Assembly (NCBI RefSeq): GCF_900111155.1
Contig: NZ_FOGG01000018.1
Coordinates: 49,505 to 113,504 of the forward strand
Direction of reading: 5' to 3'
From: Pedobacter rhizosphaerae
Lineage (GTDB): Bacteria; Bacteroidota; Bacteroidia; Sphingobacteriales; Sphingobacteriaceae
Length of the DNA: 64,000 nt
Shown here one piece after another: positions 63,725-64,000 of the stretch. Position 1 is the first letter of the stretch, and each line of letters starts with the position of its first letter. The notes beneath the pieces are model-generated. The model saw only the letters and a list, made by a program, of their open reading frames with translations, was not told the origin of the DNA and ran no database searches. A program made the translations under genes and the position numbers.

Positions 63725-64000
63725 TTAAGCATATATTTTCGATAATCTGAATAAGAAGAATTTAATATCCCTTACACCTCTCGATGTTGCTCTAAAAGCT
63801 TTTATCTTTGCATTGAAAGATTCTGCAGAAGCATTAGTGGATCTATTAATAAAAAAGTTAAGGATATACAAATAGTGCGACTGGATTGATCTGGCAACAG
63901 TTCTAAAATAATCAATTTCACATGATTCAACCTCATTATACCATATTGCCAACCTTTTAAAAGCCTGCTCCTTACTCTTACACAGCCTGAATATATCCCC
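63725..64000 (-). mobile_element. C-terminal part of an insertion-sequence transposase
   Basis: The frame is open to the right edge; only the last 91 codons are in the window. [40 protein letters not shown] is the C-terminal segment of a DDE transposase family common in Bacteroidota (ISL3-like, ISAon1-type), with the catalytic Glu expected in the ASAESFNAKIK stretch. The apparent start at 63952 is a TTG inside the gene. The IS end should lie between 63669 and 63724, where AGCGGAAAAGTTGGGGG is a candidate terminal repeat. This places the insertion directly upstream of the broken DUF1593 gene. Confidence 0.75.

Overview
The window is from a member of the Bacteroidota, most likely Sphingobacteriaceae (Pedobacter-like). 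The reasons are three SusC/SusD pairs, a hybrid-type sensor with a beta-propeller, AraC regulators beside sugar genes, AT-rich spacers, promoters of the TAnnTTTG type, and few recognisable Shine-Dalgarno sequences. Family calls come from motifs read in the translated sequence. No database search was possible.

Layout. (1) 1-5.3 kb: the end of an MDR oxidoreductase, an old yellow enzyme, a small monooxygenase-like protein, and an arginine-catabolism unit (Lrp regulator divergent from ornithine aminotransferase and arginase). (2) 5.4-23.7 kb: the first polysaccharide utilisation locus (PUL1), with two GH2 enzymes, a GH30 enzyme and SusD/SusC. A DUF5107-TPR protein and a sugar porter form a separate upstream operon with its own intrinsic terminator. 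A divergent AraC regulator lies next to them. (3) 23.9-32.8 kb: a mixed region with a small membrane protein, an SDR-AraC pair, an ABC-F/TetR pair, a lipoprotein hydrolase, a PAS-LuxR regulator, a frameshifted outer-membrane protein and a small lipoprotein. (4) 33.1-58 kb: a second, multi-operon locus (PUL2). It has GH88/GH105-SusD-SusC, a sensor kinase and response regulator split into two genes, a DUF1080 + Gfo/Idh pair, a GH43 enzyme, and an operon of IPT/NHL protein-SusC-SusD-DUF1735-like protein. (5) 58.6-64 kb: GrpB-like protein, cupin, pirin, isochorismatase-like hydrolase, a Crp/Fnr regulator, a disrupted DUF1593 gene and the end of an insertion sequence.

The strongest new observation is a composite promoter/operator in PUL2. 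Read toward the target genes it is TGAGACAAATCGACAA, 5 nt, TGAACA, 21 nt, TTACTTTG. It occurs with identical spacing upstream of three operons: SusC2-SusD2-GH105, DUF1080-Gfo/Idh, and IPT/NHL-SusC3-SusD3. A core copy lies 130 bp before the sensor gene. TTGA-type half-sites recur 21 bp apart, as expected for an AraC-type DNA-binding domain. I infer that the split two-component pair drives all three operons. This would place a probable oxidative (3-keto) glycoside-cleaving pair in the same regulon as two glycan importers.

A second notable signal lies before the isochorismatase-like gene. Two tandem promoters each carry a TGACA-TT-TGTCA palindrome exactly 23 bp from a TAnnTTTG box, next to a Crp/Fnr gene. 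The spacers also hold several families of dispersed hairpin repeats, the densest at 48.3-49.6 kb. No CRISPR array, rRNA or tRNA was recognised.
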